Assembly: GCF_039831995.1 (NCBI RefSeq)
Contig: NZ_JBDOIO010000004.1
Coordinates: forward strand, 1,488,001 to 1,552,000
From: Paenibacillus pabuli
GTDB taxonomy: Bacteria > Bacillota > Bacilli > Paenibacillales > Paenibacillaceae
DNA length: 64,000 nt
Direction: 5' to 3'
Program-made: the position numbers and the translations under genes
The notes under the pieces: model-generated
What the model was told of the DNA's origin: nothing
The model's database searches: none
The model's input: only the letters and a program-made list of their open reading frames with translations
Shown: one piece after another, positions 62,552 to 64,000 of the stretch
How positions within the stretch are numbered: the first letter of the stretch is position 1
How the letters are laid out: the number at the start of each line of letters is the position of its first letter

Positions 62552-63253
62552 TCAAGTGTCGCGTTGTTGCTTCAAGGCCTGCAGATCATGAATGATGATC
62601 TGTCTGCGATCTACTTCGAGCAGATTTTCCTTGGTGAGCTGATTCAACAAACGATTGGCTGTTTCCCTGGTCGTGCCAATGGAATTGGCGAATTCCTGGT
62701 GCGTCATAGGCAGATTGATAATGATTTTGTGACCGGAAGGCTGACCGTGCTGCTCTGCCAACATCAACAGGAAGGAAAGCACGCGGTTGCGCACGTCCTG
62801 GCCAGAGAGCACTTGCAGTTTATCCTGCAGTTCGCGAATTTTATCCCCAAGTACCCGCATAATTTTGATCGCAATGGATGGTGTATTAAGCATAAGGCGT
62901 TCAAACAGACTGACTGGGATGGCGATCAGTTCTGCTGGAGTGATGGCTTCTGCCGTAGCGGGATAGGGATGAGCATTGAAGAAGCCCGTATGTGGGAACA
63001 TATCTCCTGTTTTTAGAAAGGAAACGATCTGCTCATGACCGTTCTCATCCGTTTTATATGCTTTTACGATGCCGGTCCGGATAAAAAACACAGCTTCCTT
63101 TTCGCTGCCTTCGGCAAAAATAACCGTTTTTTTATGAATGCTCCTGGAAATGGCGATATCCTCTACCTGTTTCAATTCTTCTGGACTCAGGTCCTGGAAA
63201 ATGGGGAACTGTTGGAGAAACTCCGCTGCCGTATCTTTGTTTTCCCTGCGCAT
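62552..63253 (-). CDS. Crp/Fnr-family transcription regulator without cysteines
   Basis: 233 residues: cyclic-nucleotide-type beta roll (~15-120), long dimer helix (~125-150) and winged helix. The recognition helix reads GTTRETANRLLNQL, with R, E and R at the CRP positions 180, 181 and 185, which predicts TGTGA-N6-TCACA, the sequence found at 52946 and 53067. The protein has no Cys at all, so it cannot hold the Fe-S cluster of Fnr, neither N-terminal as in E. coli nor C-terminal as in B. subtilis. It lies between narK and ywiC, the place of fnr in B. subtilis. ATG after AAAGGAAG. Confidence 0.9.
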   Translation of the reverse strand: MRRENKDTAAEFLQQFPIFQDLSPEELKQVEDIAISRSIHKKTVIFAEGSEKEAVFFIRTGIVKAYKTDENGHEQIVSFLKTGDMFPHTGFFNAHPYPATAEAITPAELIAIPVSLFERLMLNTPSIAIKIMRVLGDKIRELQDKLQVLSGQDVRNRVLSFLLMLAEQHGQPSGHKIIINLPMTHQEFANSIGTTRETANRLLNQLTKENLLEVDRRQIIIHDLQALKQQRDT

Positions 63254-63300
63254 TAAGATTCTTCCTTTCTATATCCTTATCATTAGGAGGTCAATGTGAA

Positions 63301-64000
63301 GTGACAGTACATAAAATCGTTATCCCTCATGAACATGGCGGGTGGGCCATGGTAAGTGTACCTTTTGCGGCAGGCGTAATAGCCAGCGGACCACAGTGGC
63401 TGCATCTGCCACTATTCATGGCATGGCTTGGACTATACCTGGCGGCATACCCCTTGCTGCAATCTCTCAAAAGAAGAGCGGATCATCGCCGCCTGTACAC
63501 ATGGGCTGTTATATATGGGATAGCTGCAGCGGCATGTCTTGTACCCCCGTTGATCGGGCATCCTTCCATACTGGCATTTGCCCCAGTACTGGTCATATTA
63601 TTGCTCGTTAACATCTGGCACGTCAGACACAAGGCTGAGCGTTCGCTCACGAATGACCTGTGTGCCATGTTGATGTTCTCGCTTGGAGGTGCAGCAGCAT
63701 ATCTCATTGGTACGGGAGTCTGGGATTACCGAATGGCAATTGTGCTGTTGTTTTCCTTTTTACATTTTACAGGAAGCACGTTCTTTGTAAAATCAGTCTT
63801 CCGGGAGAGAAACAACAAACGCTGGATAACGATAACCCGTCTGCTGCATATCATCCTGCTCACCATCCCTGTCATAGCCGGATATCCGTGGATGAGCTTA
63901 GCATATATCTACTCCGCTGTTCGAGCATTTGTATATGCTGGTCAAACTCTGCGTCCCATGAAAGTGGGCATGATTGAGATTGCTGGGGCGGTGCAATTCC
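63301..64000 (+). CDS. ywiC: YwiC-like integral membrane protein, truncated by the window edge
   Basis: GTG start at 63301 with AGGAGG at 9 bases; 233 codons are visible and the frame is still open at 64000. The N-terminal IPHEHGGWAMVSVPFAAGV with the HEHGGW motif is characteristic of the YwiC family, followed by about seven membrane helices. In B. subtilis ywiC lies next to fnr and narK; the same neighbourhood is kept here. Function unknown. It is divergent from the Crp/Fnr gene, with 47 bases between the starts. Confidence 0.85.
   Translation, partial: MTVHKIVIPHEHGGWAMVSVPFAAGVIASGPQWLHLPLFMAWLGLYLAAYPLLQSLKRRADHRRLYTWAVIYGIAAAACLVPPLIGHPSILAFAPVLVILLLVNIWHVRHKAERSLTNDLCAMLMFSLGGAAAYLIGTGVWDYRMAIVLLFSFLHFTGSTFFVKSVFRERNNKRWITITRLLHIILLTIPVIAGYPWMSLAYIYSAVRAFVYAGQTLRPMKVGMIEIAGAVQF

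Noticed and set aside
63295..63306. TGTGAAGTGACA at the ywiC start as a further FNR/CRP-type site
   Set aside because: The half-sites are only two bases apart rather than six, and the sequence lies on the start codon.
1..64000. CRISPR arrays, tRNA or rRNA genes, transposases, prophage genes
   Set aside because: None was seen on either strand; short repeats present are in-frame peptide repeats or hairpins, not spaced arrays.

Overview
The window looks like a chromosomal segment of a Paenibacillus-type Firmicute. The evidence is mid-GC low-GC-Gram-positive codon use, strong AGGAGG ribosome binding sites with some GTG/TTG starts, parE-parC, a two-GTPase bacterial dynamin of the DynA type, an S-layer-homology (SLH) exported galactanase, Bce-type peptide-sensing modules, Fur boxes and an nar/fnr/ywiC block like that of Bacillus. 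No rRNA, tRNA, CRISPR array, insertion sequence or prophage was seen. This is my reading of the sequence alone; no database was searched.

Layout. 1-11060: end of a large exported beta-repeat protein, nth (endonuclease III), a small unknown protein, a 1,223-residue dynamin whose linker is encoded by a GC-rich, palindrome-packed island, and a heterodimeric ABC exporter. 11200-15055: iron-uptake block with a Btr-like AraC/siderophore-binding regulator, a Fur box, a siderophore-binding lipoprotein and an NAD(P)H-flavin reductase. 15300-21200: purT-GNAT, a CAP-domain exoprotein, an SGNH hydrolase and an ABC-2 transporter. 21289-28643: parE-parC, a MarR regulator, then an autoregulated-looking MarR/DHA2 efflux operon. 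28770-30873 (minus): alkyltransferase-like protein, an RluA pseudouridine synthase and an RNA-type methyltransferase. 31030-34843: two perfect Fur boxes, one before flavodoxin/unknown/nitroreductase, the other before an HpaB-type monooxygenase, plus a 50-residue DUF1540 protein. 35198-38160: a solitary AAA ATPase, a REC-histidine kinase fusion that looks like the product of an in-frame deletion, and a YceI protein. 38499-42830: a 1,443-residue GH53/CBM/FIVAR/SLH protein. 43074-45136: an SPFH protein plus an NAD-kinase-like protein behind a palindromic operator. 45217-49796: a complete BceRS-BceAB-like module.

50426-64000 is an anaerobic nitrate respiration island. Two divergent operons start from a 320-base intergenic region. 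Leftward are two DUF2249 proteins, a heme-copper-oxidase-like membrane protein and a DUF59 protein. Rightward are moaA, a 25-codon ORF, narG, narH, narJ, narI and a NarK carrying a C-terminal PAS domain. Each operon has a TGTGA-N6-TCACA-type site centred exactly 41.5 bases before its predicted start, with a good -10 hexamer. A convergent Crp/Fnr gene has a CRP-like recognition helix suited to these sites but contains no cysteine at all. A YwiC-like membrane protein runs off the right edge.

The strongest points for follow-up are the palindrome island in the dynamin gene, the REC-kinase fusion, the NarK-PAS fusion, the cysteine-free Crp/Fnr with its two precisely placed sites, and the SPFH/NAD-kinase-like pair with its operator.
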